Part shown: positions 35,887-47,010 of the stretch, in pieces | Position numbering within the stretch: the first letter of the stretch is position 1 | Layout: each line of letters begins with the position of its first letter | Assembly: GCA_037954235.1 (NCBI GenBank) | Contig: JBBMOA010000013.1 | Span: 24,099,192 to 24,163,191, forward strand | From: Aulostomus chinensis | Taxonomy: Eukaryota; Chordata; Actinopteri; Syngnathiformes; Aulostomidae | DNA: 64,000 bases | Reading direction: 5' to 3' | Translations under genes and position numbers: made by a program | Notes under the pieces: model-generated | The model's input: the letters and a program-made list of their open reading frames with translations, nothing else | The model's database searches: none | Told to the model about the DNA's origin: nothing

Positions 35887-36965
35887 ACTCAGTTTGACCA
35901 TAATTTTGTCTTTAATCGCTGAGTGTGACTCCTGTCAGTTGCAGGGGAGTCGCTGCAGCGGCTCGGAAATCAGCTGCAACTGTTTAGTTTCCGTGCTGCT
36001 TTTTATCGAATTTAATCCCCAGCTGAGTATCTTCTTCTTTGCACGCGCATGAATGAATAGAATTTAGAATATTCAACAACAGCACTCATTTCTGGTGGTA
36101 ACACACGTACCTGATATTATAGGAATTGAATTCTATTATTGAAGGTTTGTATTGCTCTATTACTGCTGAAATTAAAGTTAGACAAAGTAAAGAAGACTTT
36201 AACCGGGTACTTTTAATTGCATATCTTTTTACACTCCACAATCTACACAAACTCATTTTTATCCGAGCCGATACTGTTGTACTTGTCCTGTCAATGAGAA
36301 CAAGCCACTCCAGGTACCAGGGAAAGTACTGTGAATGTGTCACAACTTTAATTTTCTGTCGTGGAAGAGTAAGGGGCAGACTTTTGATCCATTCTATAAG
36401 AAAAACGTGTCATTTTTTCAGTCATTTATTCAAAACATTCCTCACAGGTATTTTAAGTTTATTAACAAGTATCACCTATTATTTCATCATAAAAAATACC
36501 CTGATTATATGAATGTGTATTCACACGTTAAGCAACAACAACAACATAAAAACCTTAAATACTGTAATATTTCCCTTACTCGGGATTGAAAGAGCTTCTT
36601 TATTTCTCTAGAAACAAAATGGCTAATGTGTGTTTCATTGTGTTTCTCAGCCTTGTTGTCGATGAAAAGACATTTGCTTTTGTGTATTCATAAAAATGTT
36701 GCTGATAGCTCTTACGAAATGTTTTAATACACACACAGACACACACATAGATACGTAGTCACTGAAAGGACTGTAGCACATTAGCTTCATCTTGCCTTTG
36801 TTGAAGTCCTTGCCTGCATATCCTCGCTAAATGAAAGAATAATGTAACTAAAAGGTGAGTTCACGGGCTGATGACTGCTAGCTGAGGTGAATAGCTATGT
36901 TTTACTGTTATTTCTTAGAAAGCTGCGCCCTGGTTTTAAGTCAACAAACAAGGATGGAATCTTAA

Positions 36966-37178
36966 ATGAAATTCCATCTTGTAGTAAATTCAGTTTTTCT
37001 GTACACGTTAACAACTCCCAGAGGTGAAACCAGTTTGTGTCCAAAGTGTGGGATCATGGAGCAGGAAGAGAGACAGACATATTTTTGGAGCACTAAAATG
37101 GAATTATTTTGTACAAAACCATCCATTAATAAACTAGAAGGCCTATTAGAGCGTGTAACCCCCAACCAAAACCAGTAG
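36966..37178 (+). mobile_element. possible LINE reverse-transcriptase C-terminal zinc-motif remnant
   Basis: The frame contains SLCPKCGIMEQEERQTYFWS, resembling the C-x2-C-G...T..FW..C motif that follows the reverse transcriptase in L1-type LINEs. The final cysteine is a threonine here. The frame is short and lies 45 bases upstream of the SINE-like element. Weak evidence. Confidence 0.22.
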
Positions 37179-37222
37179 AAAAAGATACAAAATTAAGAAT
37201 AAGAATAATAGAAACAGTTTTT

Positions 37223-37600
37223 GGGCGGCACGGTGGTGCAGTGGTCAGCACTGTCGCCTCACAGCAAGAAGGTTCTGGGTTCTTGCCCCGGCTCCATCAC
37301 AGGATCTTTCTGTGTGAGTCTGCATGTTCTCCCTGTTCCTGCTGGGTTCTCTCTGGTACTCCGGCTTCCTCCCACAGTCCAAAGACATCAAGAGGGGACG
37401 AGGCTGATTGATACTCTAAATTGACCGTAGGTGTGACTGTGAGTGTGAATGGTTGTCTGTCTCTATGTGTTGGCCCTGTGATGGACTGGTGACCCGTCCA
37501 GTGTGAACCCCACCTCTTGCCCCGAAAGCTGCTGGGATAGGCTCCACCCCCCCGCGACCCTTAACAGGATAAGTGGTAGAAAATGGATGGATGGATGGAT
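37223..37600 (+). mobile_element. full-length SINE-like element with 12-bp target-site duplication
   Basis: Starts GGGCGGCACGGTGGTGCAGT and ends GGATGGATGGATGGAT. A tRNA-like A box (TGGTGCAGTGG, 37234) and a degenerate B box (GGGTTCTTGCC, 37277) lie about 40 bases apart, as in pol III SINEs. Conserved modules include CTCCCACAGTCCAAAGACAT, GTGATGGACTGGTGACC and CCGCGACCCTTAACAGGATA. It is flanked by GAAACAGTTTTT (37211-37222) and GAAGCAGTTTTT (37601-37612), an 11 of 12 match indicating LINE-type insertion. Frames through it are not genes. Confidence 0.85.
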
Positions 37601-37634
37601 GAAGCAGTTTTTCACATGAAACTGATTTGCTTGC

Positions 37635-37768
37635 AAATACTATGGGACCCTGCGTCAAGTTTCAGGAAAATAAGCCTGGAAGTTTTTGTGTAAATCTGCA
37701 GACAGACAGACAGGCAGACAGGCAGACAGGCCGCAAACGTGCATGAAAACATGGTGGAGGTAATAAAA
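37635..37768 (+). mobile_element. LINE (RTE-like) 3'-tail fragment with CAGACAGACAGG repeats
   Basis: CAAGTTTCAGGAAAATAAGC, GGAAGTTTTTGTGTAAATCT, a (GACAGACAGGCA)n block and GGTGGAGGTAATAA are in the order of a familiar fish LINE 3' end (AGTTTTTGCGTAATCCTGCTGACAGACAGACA...GGCGGAGGTAATAA). It is 5'-truncated. Confidence 0.55.
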
Positions 37769-38477
37769 GGCTCACTACTCACCTAAAAAAATGAGCTCAA
37801 TAAAAAAAGGCAATAAATAAGAAATGAAATGTTTTTAAAAAAAAAAACAATTCACATGAAATTAAACCTCACAAATTATGTCAAACCAGTCGCCATATCT
37901 GGGGGGGGGGGGGCATCTGTCACTCAAAAGGTTTTCATGGTTGTGGGCTCATAAGAGGCTGTAAATCAAGCTGCAGAGTTTCTGATCAGTCACTCAGCAC
38001 ACTTGGAGATGAAGTATGGAGAGAACTGTCCTTCTGGTTCTTTCCTCCAAAACATTACAAGAGTGAATCATGAGTCAAAGCTATTATAAAAACAGCCTTG
38101 AGAATTCAAACGTTTATTTCAAATCTGACAGTCCTCAGCGCTGGAAGCTCTGTTGTTCCCTCCGATATCAAAGTAGCTGAGGTAAGATTTTGATCCTGTC
38201 ATTTGAATAGTTTCTCTGCATCCAAATTATTGAATATACTCTGTTCGTTTTTTTAAAATATAGTTTATTGATATATCACATTTGGTACGAGACGCTCAAT
38301 TCCTACAACACATTTAACCCACAATGTATGAACAAGATGGACGTCAATTCAAAACGTCAAGTCCAATCGAAGTATTATGCTGTTGTATCAAAGCGTTGTT
38401 TGATGTTAGAGGGCACCTCCACCAAGTCCCAGTCATACCACCGACACACAGACGCTTGGAGATTAAAAAGAGTGTTG

Positions 38478-38596
38478 AATGGATCTGCCCAAAATTCAGT
38501 GGGTTCTTCCTTGGCCCATGCTTCACCCTCCCACCGAGTTCAGTGGAAGTCGGTCTGGTAGTTTTTAACGTAACCCTGCAAACAGACAGACAAAAG
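38478..38596 (+). mobile_element. second LINE (RTE-like) 3'-tail fragment
   Basis: GTGGGTTCTTCCTTGGCCCA, CCCACCGAGTTCAGTGGAAG and TCGGTCTGGTAGTTTTTAAC, then GTAACCCTGCAAACAGACAG match the familiar module TGGGTTCTTCCTTGGCCCATG ... CCAAGTTTCATGGAAATCGG ... GTAGTTTTTGCGTAATCCTG. Same orientation as 37635-37768. Confidence 0.55.
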
Positions 38597-38844
38597 TCAA
38601 ATGTGACCTCTGTAGCAAGGGTAAAGACACGTGCTCGATCCAGATAGAAATCTTATTTTTACTTTAGTCACGGTAATGTCCTCTTATATGGAGGATACTC
38701 AGAAAGGATGTTCCCAGAAAATGCTTTGGTCAGAGAACGAGCATCAGGCCCGACCAGCAGGATGCTGGGACAATAGACCCACCTTTTTCCTGGCCCTTTC
38801 CCATGGTTCCTTCCAGGCTGTCGCTCAGATAACGGAGAGGACAG

Positions 38845-38975
38845 ATGGGCCTGAAGTCTGTCTGAGAGTCGGTCCAGTAACAGAGAGGTCACAGGCTGGA
38901 TCCTTGCATCAGCTAGTGTGCATCCTGCAACAACCCCTCTGCCTTGCTGACCGGCCTCCGAGTGAACCTTGAAGG
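38845..38975 (+). mobile_element. degraded tRNA-derived SINE fragment
   Basis: GAGAGTCGGTCCAGTAACAG, AGGTCACAGGCTGGATCCTT (B-box-like) and GCATCAGCTAGTGTGCATCC resemble the tRNA-related head and body of a common fish SINE. The ends are unclear. Confidence 0.4.
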
Positions 38976-39021
38976 TTGTTTGTGCTATTTCAAGCACAGA
39001 TATAAAACTTGGTGTCCAAAA

Positions 39022-39155
39022 TATCCATTCATCCATCCATCCATTTTCTATACCGCTTATCCATTAAGGGTCGCGGGGGGGCTGGATCCTATCCCAGCTG
39101 ACATTCGGCGAGAGGCGGGGTTCACCCTGGATGGGTCGCCAGTCTGTTGCAGGGC
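39022..39155 (-). mobile_element. 5'-truncated copy of the 37223 element with an 11-bp perfect target duplication
   Basis: Reverse-oriented copy of the 3' third of the element at 37223-37600: CATCCATCCATCCATTTTCT, TTATCCATTAAGGGTCGCGG and CCTATCCCAGCTGACATTCG. GGTGTCCAAAA flanks it exactly on both sides (39011-39021 and 39156-39166). Truncation at its own 5' end plus a target duplication is the classic signature of target-primed reverse transcription. Confidence 0.88.
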
Positions 39156-40459
39156 GGTGTCCAAAACACTTCTATAAAAATAAATTCTTCGACTGCACCG
39201 TAACTTTTCAGATCTGTTTTGAGCACTTTTTTTTTTTGATGACAGTAGTAAGTAGAGGTCTGACATTAATCTGAATTCTCACGATTTTAGCTTAAGCTGG
39301 GCAATTAGGCGAGAACTTACTGAAACAAACAAATTAACCTTCTCTATGTGATTCTTGTGAATCCGCCCGATTGTATTTCATCATTAACGCTGTAGAAAGC
39401 CGGCGTCCGGCTGCAGACACAGAGAGGAGCTCCAGGTTAGTCGCCCCAGGACGCAGCTTCTGCTCTCCCCTGGTTTCTGTGTGTTTCATCATTTTGCTGA
39501 TCAGCTGTTTCGTGCAGTTTACAGTTCTTCCAGTCAGGGGAGCTCCGTTGAACTGTTCTGCATAAATAGAGAGCACAGAAGATCATTGGCTGGAACTATG
39601 TCTCCTTCTCATGTAGAGCTGTTTCTGTGCATTTAGTCAGAACAGATGCAATTGCATCAGAATTTGAGTTTTCTCTGAAATCTTCTCACCGTTTTTTTTT
39701 TTTCCACTTTCAACTCACAACGTTTGCTTCAAACACGCAATATTATGTTTTTCAAGCTACTGTCAATCAAATCTGATCACACTGCACCCACATATTCCTG
39801 AAGAGGCTGATTAGCTGAGTTGTATTGAAGCTGAGGTGCATCACATATTCACATATGTCCCCTGCAAGCATGTGCCAAACAAGTTCCTGCAGGTAAATCT
39901 CTCACATATATGGAGTTTACGTCTGCGGCGACGTTCCTGCGCCCCTTGCCGGATGCGCTTGCACCGGCAGGGTTTACGTCCACGTCTACTTCCACTGCAG
40001 CCTGTGACGCTGGGCAGCTGAGTCAAGCAGCAGTCCTTCTGTTGCAGCGTTGGTGTGCAGTAGCCCCAACATTTCAGTCTAAAGAGCCCTCAAGAGGAAT
40101 GGTCAAATATTCGGTCATGTGTCATGACGCCACGTTTGACTCCTGACTGTCATTCCGTAGACGTGATTCTGAGCTGTTCCCATTAGAGCCAGAATAGGCC
40201 TCAGCGCTGGAGTTCCTCCTTCCTCCAGCCGCCCCTAAAAAATAGTTCAATTGTGCCCCCGACAGGTTGCTGCCGCAGAGTGACATCCACGAAAGAAAGA
40301 CAACACAACCGCCGCATTGATATAAATGCTGTTACCCTGCTAATGTAGCGGCTAAACTTCACATGTCTTATTGCATTAAATCGGCAGATAGGTGACTCAT
40401 GTGTATTAACCTTGACCCTGAACTGGAGTCTTGACTGCTGCTTGTAACTTCTCTGACAC

Positions 40460-40463
<4 letters not shown>

Positions 40464-40498
<35 letters not shown>
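40464..40498. repeat. (GA)n microsatellite
   Basis: An uninterrupted GA array of about 35 bases. Confidence 0.95.
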
Positions 40499-40501
<3 letters not shown>

Positions 40502-41071
40502 GGAAGGATCTCTAAGTAAATTGGAAGATGAGCAATTAAATGTTGGAACTTCTTCACTGACTTCATTTATAGGGAGAAAGTTCATTCCTGGTGAATGTGC
40601 TGTGGCTGTTCAAGGGCAATGGCTTTTTTTTTTTTCCCCTGCCTGCATTAATTTCTCCTCATTTGCATAATGCTTGGCTGGTGGCTGTACGCCGGCCAAA
40701 TGCAGCAACGTTCTAAGTTTGCATCATATAAAAACAATTAAGACCCGAGAGGATAAACCTGTGTTGATCTCAAACATTAGTGCAGAGTTGGACATGATTA
40801 AAGCGCTGTTGTCTATGCAGTCTAAAGGAGTGGTTCTTGTACTTTGTCATCCTAAGTACCCGTTAATAGATACAATAGCTGTTTTGTCTTCCAGACCACC
40901 AAGTGTGGGGATTTATTTTGCACAGAATTTACATACTGTACAAAAAAAGGGGAACCTCAAAACCAAATGAGTCTGGTATCCCACAAGACTGCCTCTAATT
41001 TCTGTTCTTTTTTTTTTTCTTTTTTGTGATTAATGCCTTATGAATATGAGCTAAGATGGGACATTTTCCTC

Positions 41072-41215
41072 TGTAGCCTCTGCCAGGGAAGTCATGTGAT
41101 GGCTGGCATGTCCTTGTTAACAGATATGTCCAAAATTGATGGATGAATTTTGATGAAATTTGAAAGAAGAGATAGGAACAAAGCGATCGAGGCAAAGAAA
41201 AGAGGTGATCTGGAT
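41072..41215 (-). mobile_element. RTE-like LINE 3'-UTR fragment
   Basis: GCCAGGGAAGTCATGTGATG, TGTCCTTGTTAACAGATATG, GATGGATGAATTTTGATGAA, GGAACAAAG and GGTGATCTGGATCA fall in the order of the RTE 3' end read in reverse (GCCAAGGAGGTTATG ... TGTCCGTTAACA ... GATGAAATTTTC ... GTGATCCGGATCA). Mutated and truncated. Confidence 0.5.
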
Positions 41216-44099
41216 CAGTTGGTCTTTTTTTAGGCCACCAGCAGGATTTAGCGACTATCTGTGTTCCTTAATGAGGCTTTTTTTTTTTTTTTTTGCATAT
41301 TATGGTTATAATATGATCTCCACAAAAACAAACAAACTCTGAGGTGATGTGGGTTTTATTTTTTGAGAGAGCTAAGTATTAAGCTCCCACGGATGTTGGG
41401 TTGTGTTATTAATGAGCGACCTGGGATATCTGTTTTGTTGGGGAAACGAGCACATTTTGATGATACCGGCTTTGACACGTTGACATATTTAACATCACAA
41501 TCTTTATACCATATTTTACGTTTTTCTGTCGACTTTCATCTCCTTCACACTTTCAGCTACATTTAAAACATCATCAATTTCCACCAGTTTTTTAATTTTT
41601 ACGATCAAAATATACACCGCTTTTTCCAGCATTTTTTTTTTAAACAGAAGGAGACAAATTATATATACACGGATACATTTGTCTCCTGATGGCCTGTGTC
41701 ATCCTTACTGTGACGGGGATGACGCTTTTTGATCAAACAGCCTCCGAGCGCTCAGCGCCAGAGTCCCATCGACTGCCATTCCCCCACCTTCTGTCTGCTC
41801 GTCTCTTTAAAGTGTTCATTCAGCTTTTGTTTCAATTTATTTCAGCAGTTTTCAGCCACTTTGCTGTTTCTGCAGGACACGCTGTTCTGGTTGTATGTCA
41901 ATTTTCTGCCAATCACTTAATAATTAATGAACTAATATAAATATCACCACGCTGAATGTGGTTTCAGAAACTGGTCGTTTTCCCATCTCTGGTGTCGCGC
42001 CCCAGACATTCTTGTAGTTTTCTACCAGAGGAGCAGAGAAATACGGTCTAACCGAAGCAAGCTGGGAGAGCGGCTGGGGTTCAGCTGCGATGTCTGTGGT
42101 TTGTGGAGTCTTGTATCGTCAAATGTGGACGGAAGAAGAGAAAACTGTAGTTTTGTTTGGTGGTAAACTCTTCAATGATATCATATGACCACCGCACACC
42201 CAGGAGAACATATGTGCGTAGACGCAGAAGTGTGTTTCTGTCCAAAAGTTCTGTTAGTGTTGCCACCTCTTTGTTTATGTCCAGCATGGACATTCATATA
42301 TGCGAGGACTTAACCCTCAGCTCTCTTGCTATTTACTGAGGATCCTCCCTACGCTGTCCCACCAATCCTCTGGATTTCCTGTAAATCCCCAGGGCCTCAC
42401 CAGCACTGGTGATTTGTGGTAGGCTATCGGGCAATTGACACATTGAAAAATCCCTCTCAGATGAGGTGCGATCCGTTAGAATCAATAGAGCCTTATCATC
42501 TGACAGCCGTCACGGCTGCGACCACGCCGGTTCACCTCAGGTCCCTCAGAGTCGCTCTGATTTGTCGCGTTTGACAACAAACATCGTCACGCCACGTGGT
42601 TCGTCAGAGAGTCCAGGAGCGTAAATGAAGGCAGGACGTCATGTGTCAACATCGAGCGAGAGGGAGAGAGGGAGACAGGCCGGAGAAGTGCATTTATGGT
42701 AAATATTTCACCAACAACTTGCTTGTAAAGTAAAAACCCTGCAACATCTCCGGCTGTAGTCGAAGGATTGAAATTTAAGACAGCCTCCACAACAGCATGA
42801 GCCTCCTGTGGCTGATTCAGCTCCAGCCAGAGGATTCATATGGCTGGTGTCCACTGGCCAGGCTTTAGCTGTTCTCCGGCCGTCTGGCTCTGGTCCAGCT
42901 TCTCCTCTGTCTTTAGATCCGGGCCAAACCTGGCTGCTACGTGGCTCAGCCAGCAACAACTTGGCGGCCAAATCTGCCCAAAAGCTCCAGTTTGCAGGAT
43001 TAATGGTGACTAAATATAACTTCCTGTGGATACAGTGGAAAAGTTTTGAGCAACATTTAGCTTTATTAGCCAGAACCATGGTTGTTTATATTTAATTAAC
43101 AAAATAAGTGATTTGGAGAAGAAGAGTCACACTGCTGGTCTCATTCGATTCATTGTTGTGACTGCTGAGACTAAAACGCTGTTCATTTCGCATGAAATCT
43201 GCTTGTTATTTTCAGATTCCTTTGTTGTCTGGGTGGGAGGCTTTTCGACAGAGACACAAACAAAACCGTATAATCTATGGTTGAACCCTGCAGGGCCGAG
43301 CAGAGTTAATGGAGACAAGACAATAAACACACGGCTCAACTCTGCTCTTTGTGAAATACTTGCTTTTTTGGGGGTGGGGGGTGGGGGGGCAGTTTCCAAG
43401 CAGAAGCCAAATATCAGTATGTTGGAGTCCGAAAAAGACTGGAAAACAGTGCGTGAGGGGCATTTTTCGGGGGAAACAATTAGAAAAGAACAGAAAAGTA
43501 GAGTCAAAGAAACATGCTTGAAGTGACACCAGGCTGAGTGAAACAGGTTAACCCTGCTCGGGGAAACTAAATCAGAGGGATTTTTAAGGAAGATGGTTTT
43601 CTGTAAAGCAGAGTAGTCAGGGCTCAAATTAAACACTTTCCATTAAAACAGTAAGAGGGAGGCTTAATGAATACTGTAGTCTATAAAACAGAGTGATGGG
43701 AGCCCTTAGGATAACAGCTCTTGAAAAATTGATCTCCAGCTCTAAATCCTGGCAGTTTATGTCAAACACATTTTCATGGATTCCTCTAACCTGGTTTATC
43801 AACAGTTCAAATGAGTCATTCGGGTAAAATAAAGGTTAATTTTTTTGGTGGCAGAAATCACAATTAAGCTTCTCCAATTGAAGCACGAGCTTGTTATATT
43901 TTTTTGTGTTTTCTTCCATGAAAGGATGAAAATCAATTGTTTTTTTGGTTTTGTTTTTTTTAATTAAAAGAAAACAATTCTAACTTGGTGTACTAGTATT
44001 ATACCTGGAGCCCTGAGTGGCCACGAAGTTTCTGTCGTGGTCTCAAGATATACCTTGCTCTGACGCTTCGGTGATTTTTGGAAAACAAGCTAAAACTTG

Positions 44100-44410
44100 T
44101 ACCCAAATGTCAGTCAAACATGGCAACAAATTAAATCTCACGGCCACAAACTCATCAAATTGAGGGTAAAAGTTATATGTCATAGCCGTTAATAAACCCG
44201 CGTGTCAGACCAAGGTAAATGTCAGGGGAACAATTGGATTGAAACTTGGGAACAAGTTACAGTATATCTAACAGCCAAAAAAGAATCAAAGTGTGGGAGC
44301 AAATTAGGTGTCATGGCGACAGATCAACTGTTCTCTTGGAAGAAGTTAGACATCATGACCACTAATTCTCCAAAGTGTGGGAACTCGTCATATCTTGTGG
44401 CCACAACCGA
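44100..44410 (+). repeat. degenerate ~42-bp tandem repeat (GGGAACAAGTTA...GTGGCCACAA)
   Basis: Degenerate units carry anchors GGCAACAAATTAA (44122), GGGAACAAGTTAC (44248), GGGAGCAAATTAGG (44295), GGAAGAAGTTAGAC (44338) and GGGAACTCGTCATA (44379). The last spacings are 47, 43 and 41 bases, with a CATGGCGACA/GTGGCCACAA block between anchors. It is the reverse complement of the array at 20548-20725. Confidence 0.65.
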
Positions 44411-44787
44411 TTTTTTTACTCTTATTTATCGAGTTCTGTTTTAGGTGTGATTATGTTTAACTATCTGACGGCAGATGAGTTGAGACACTGACTATCAAAC
44501 AGGATCGTCACGGTAACACAGTTACTCAACAAGACTGCTGAGGGTGCGTGCGTAGTATCGTGTTCACCCCTCGCTTGGTTGTCAATCCCATGAGGCCCCA
44601 CCCCCTCACTGCATGGGATTATGTGTTGAACTTAATCTGAATATGGAGTCACATCAAAGTCTGTCTCTTTGCTGTGTTTTAACCTGATGTGCTTCTACTC
44701 TCTATCCATCTACCTGAAATAGATGTACTCACACAGAACAGACACTGCGCACCTGCTGTTTCTCACAGTCATGACACAGTCAGTCAA

Positions 44788-44791
44788 ACAC

Positions 44792-44828
<37 letters not shown>
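44788..44828. repeat. (CA)n microsatellite
   Basis: A CA array with CACGCA interruptions. Confidence 0.93.
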
Positions 44829-44831
<3 letters not shown>

Positions 44832-46530
44832 TCAGACAGACGCACACAAACTCAGACAGACACACGCCACAGCTCGTGCACTTCATTCCCACTGGACAGC
44901 CGCTCGCTGGTGTGTGTTTGACAGACACGTTTCCATTTCAAATAACAGATTTCAGGCAAAGGTGCTTTTGTTTTAAAAAGATGCCGTAGCAGCCGTTCTC
45001 AGCACGTGCAGCAGAAAGTCGATGTAAAATAATAACCGATATGTTTTTCAATTTATTAGTGAGTCAAGGAGGCTGATAGCCAATATTTTGCGATGATATT
45101 CAGTTACTGCGAACATTTTTGTCCAAGAATTTACAGCAGCACAAATCCCGACACAAGGCCGCCTCCGAAGGTATAGAATCCTGCTTGAAACATAAAATAT
45201 TTGACATTTTTCAAATACACTACGTGACTCTCAAAGCCCTAGATAACAATCTGAATGGATTTTTAGAAAATACAAATAAATTAGTTCCAAAACTGACAAA
45301 AGGTACAAAAAAGGTAAGTGAATTCATGAATCAAACTGCATGCGCGGGCAGTAAACTTTGAGCTGTGAACCTCACAGCGTCAAAGCTGTGTTACACAGAC
45401 AAGGGGACTTTCATTTTGTCAGCCGGCTGATAAAAATGAATGATAATATAGGAAATGAAAGTTTTTTTTAATTCGTCATCAACAGAGCGCAGATGTATAG
45501 AGAAACCAAAAGTCAAAGTGAAGCTCTGCCTGGCAGTGTTTCCTCTCAGGTGGGTTTAATGATGTTTTTCTTTCCACTCTGTGTCTTTTCTGTTATTCAC
45601 ACGGTTATTTGAGTTTTCAGTCAACAAACCCTTTACACGTTTCTTAAATATCTAAATATTTCAAAAATGTGACAATCTGGCTAAAAGCACCTGGTTGAAA
45701 ACTTGCTGTGAAGAACTGAGTCGACCTTTTGCTGAAGCAACAACTCTTCCGAGTCGCCTCACCTGTGCAGGAGGGGTCCAGCTGCCAGTGCCAGCTACAA
45801 CGCTTCCTTATTGTCCTGACCTGTTGATGGACTGGCTGGATGGTGGTCCAGGTCCAGGTCCAGGTCCTGCACACTGCGTCTCTTCCTCTACACATCGGGA
45901 GTTGAGAGAGCACTGACCTGCGTGGCCCGGCAGCTTATTGGGCTTGACACTGCTCGATGGTGACAACGCTAATTGTCAACATCTGGCAAGTGCTTGCCAT
46001 CCCTCGACCCGGCGCAGAATGAAACGTGGTGATCTGTCACAACGTGTCAGAGGAAATTAGCATCAATGAACATCAGCGGGTGAAACGGAAGGGGGGGGGG
46101 GGTCGGTCACCCCCAACAACATGGTTCAGGTTGTAGTTTTTAGGGGGAGGAGAGATGATTGCTGCTTCTGTTGCTTATTACTACCAATACCACAGTGTTA
46201 GTTCAAAAAACAAACTACCACTATCTTTACATAATGTTCTGTTACGACTGCTATCACTACAGCTAAAGATAACATGATGTTGCATCACACTGTTGTCAGG
46301 GCGACCCTGGACTGTGATGTCATCCTCTACTGTGCTGTGAGGGTGTGTTTCTGCTGAGGACGACGGGCGTTAAAGATACACATGTTCTGCATTTGCTTAG
46401 CCAAAACCCCGCAGCTACTAATGACAAGGTTACTGGAACTACTTCTGCTTCTGCCTCCAGATGCTGCCATTACTTTAAACACTGCGCAAAACGCAACACA
46501 AATCTTAACACAATGATTTTATTAAATTTT

Positions 46531-47010
46531 TTTTTAAAGGAACATACCAACTTTTTTTGGGGGGGGGGGGGTCACTTCTTGTCAATGTTTTGTTGTTTGT
46601 TTTTTTAAGTAGCCAGATGACTAGCATCACAGAGCTGCAGAACCCAATGGGACAACGGACTGCTAGTTAGCTTCACTGTTATGAATGCTAGCAGTGGGGC
46701 AGGCAAGTGGTGGTTCTTAAAAATCATGGAATACCGGTATTTACCTGCATGAATAGAACTAGGGCTGTGCTTAACATTTATTGTGGGAAAACATGAGGGA
46801 AATTACAAGAGGTTGTTATTTTAGCCTTGGGTGTGATTACAGTGTGTTTGATGACCCGATGTTAGCATTCACTGCAGCTAAGCTAGCTAGCAGTCAGCCT
46901 TGCGGTGGGAATCCGGAGCTCTGTAGTGTACATGGAGAGAAGAGGGCGGCACTAAAAATGGTGGACTTTAAGTGTATTAAAAAAAAATGTAGGTGTGTTC
47001 CTTTAAAAAA
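46531..47010. mobile_element. MITE-like element with ~22-bp terminal inverted repeats
   Basis: The left end TTTAAAGGAACATACCAAC (to 46551) and right end GTAGGTGTGTTCCTTTAAA (from 46989) are reverse complements at about 20 of 22 positions when the flanking T/A is included. TTAA abuts both termini, which would suit a TTAA-targeting transposon. The interior (about 440 bases) has AGCTAGCTAGC-type internal repeats and no transposase. A 112-codon frame at 46781-47119 overlaps it and crosses the right end, so it is not a gene of the element. Confidence 0.5.

Noticed and set aside
36126..36512. 128-codon plus-strand frame with hydrophobic C-terminus
   Set aside because: Typical of AT-rich random sequence (Ile/Leu/Phe from T-rich codons); no homology recognised and another frame is open over part of it.
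37234..37290. Possible tRNA gene from the A- and B-box-like motifs
   Set aside because: The boxes belong to a SINE-like element; no cloverleaf or acceptor stem is apparent.
37221..37658. Open frames on both strands near 37.2-37.7 kb
   Set aside because: They translate the SINE-like element, not a gene.
43127..43636. Longest open frame in the window (169 codons, minus strand)
   Set aside because: The opposite strand is open for 137 codons over the same bases, it crosses a poly-G/C tract, and no domain or splice context is recognisable.
45842..45866. GGTCCA hexamer repeat
   Set aside because: Only about four units; ordinary short tandem repeat.
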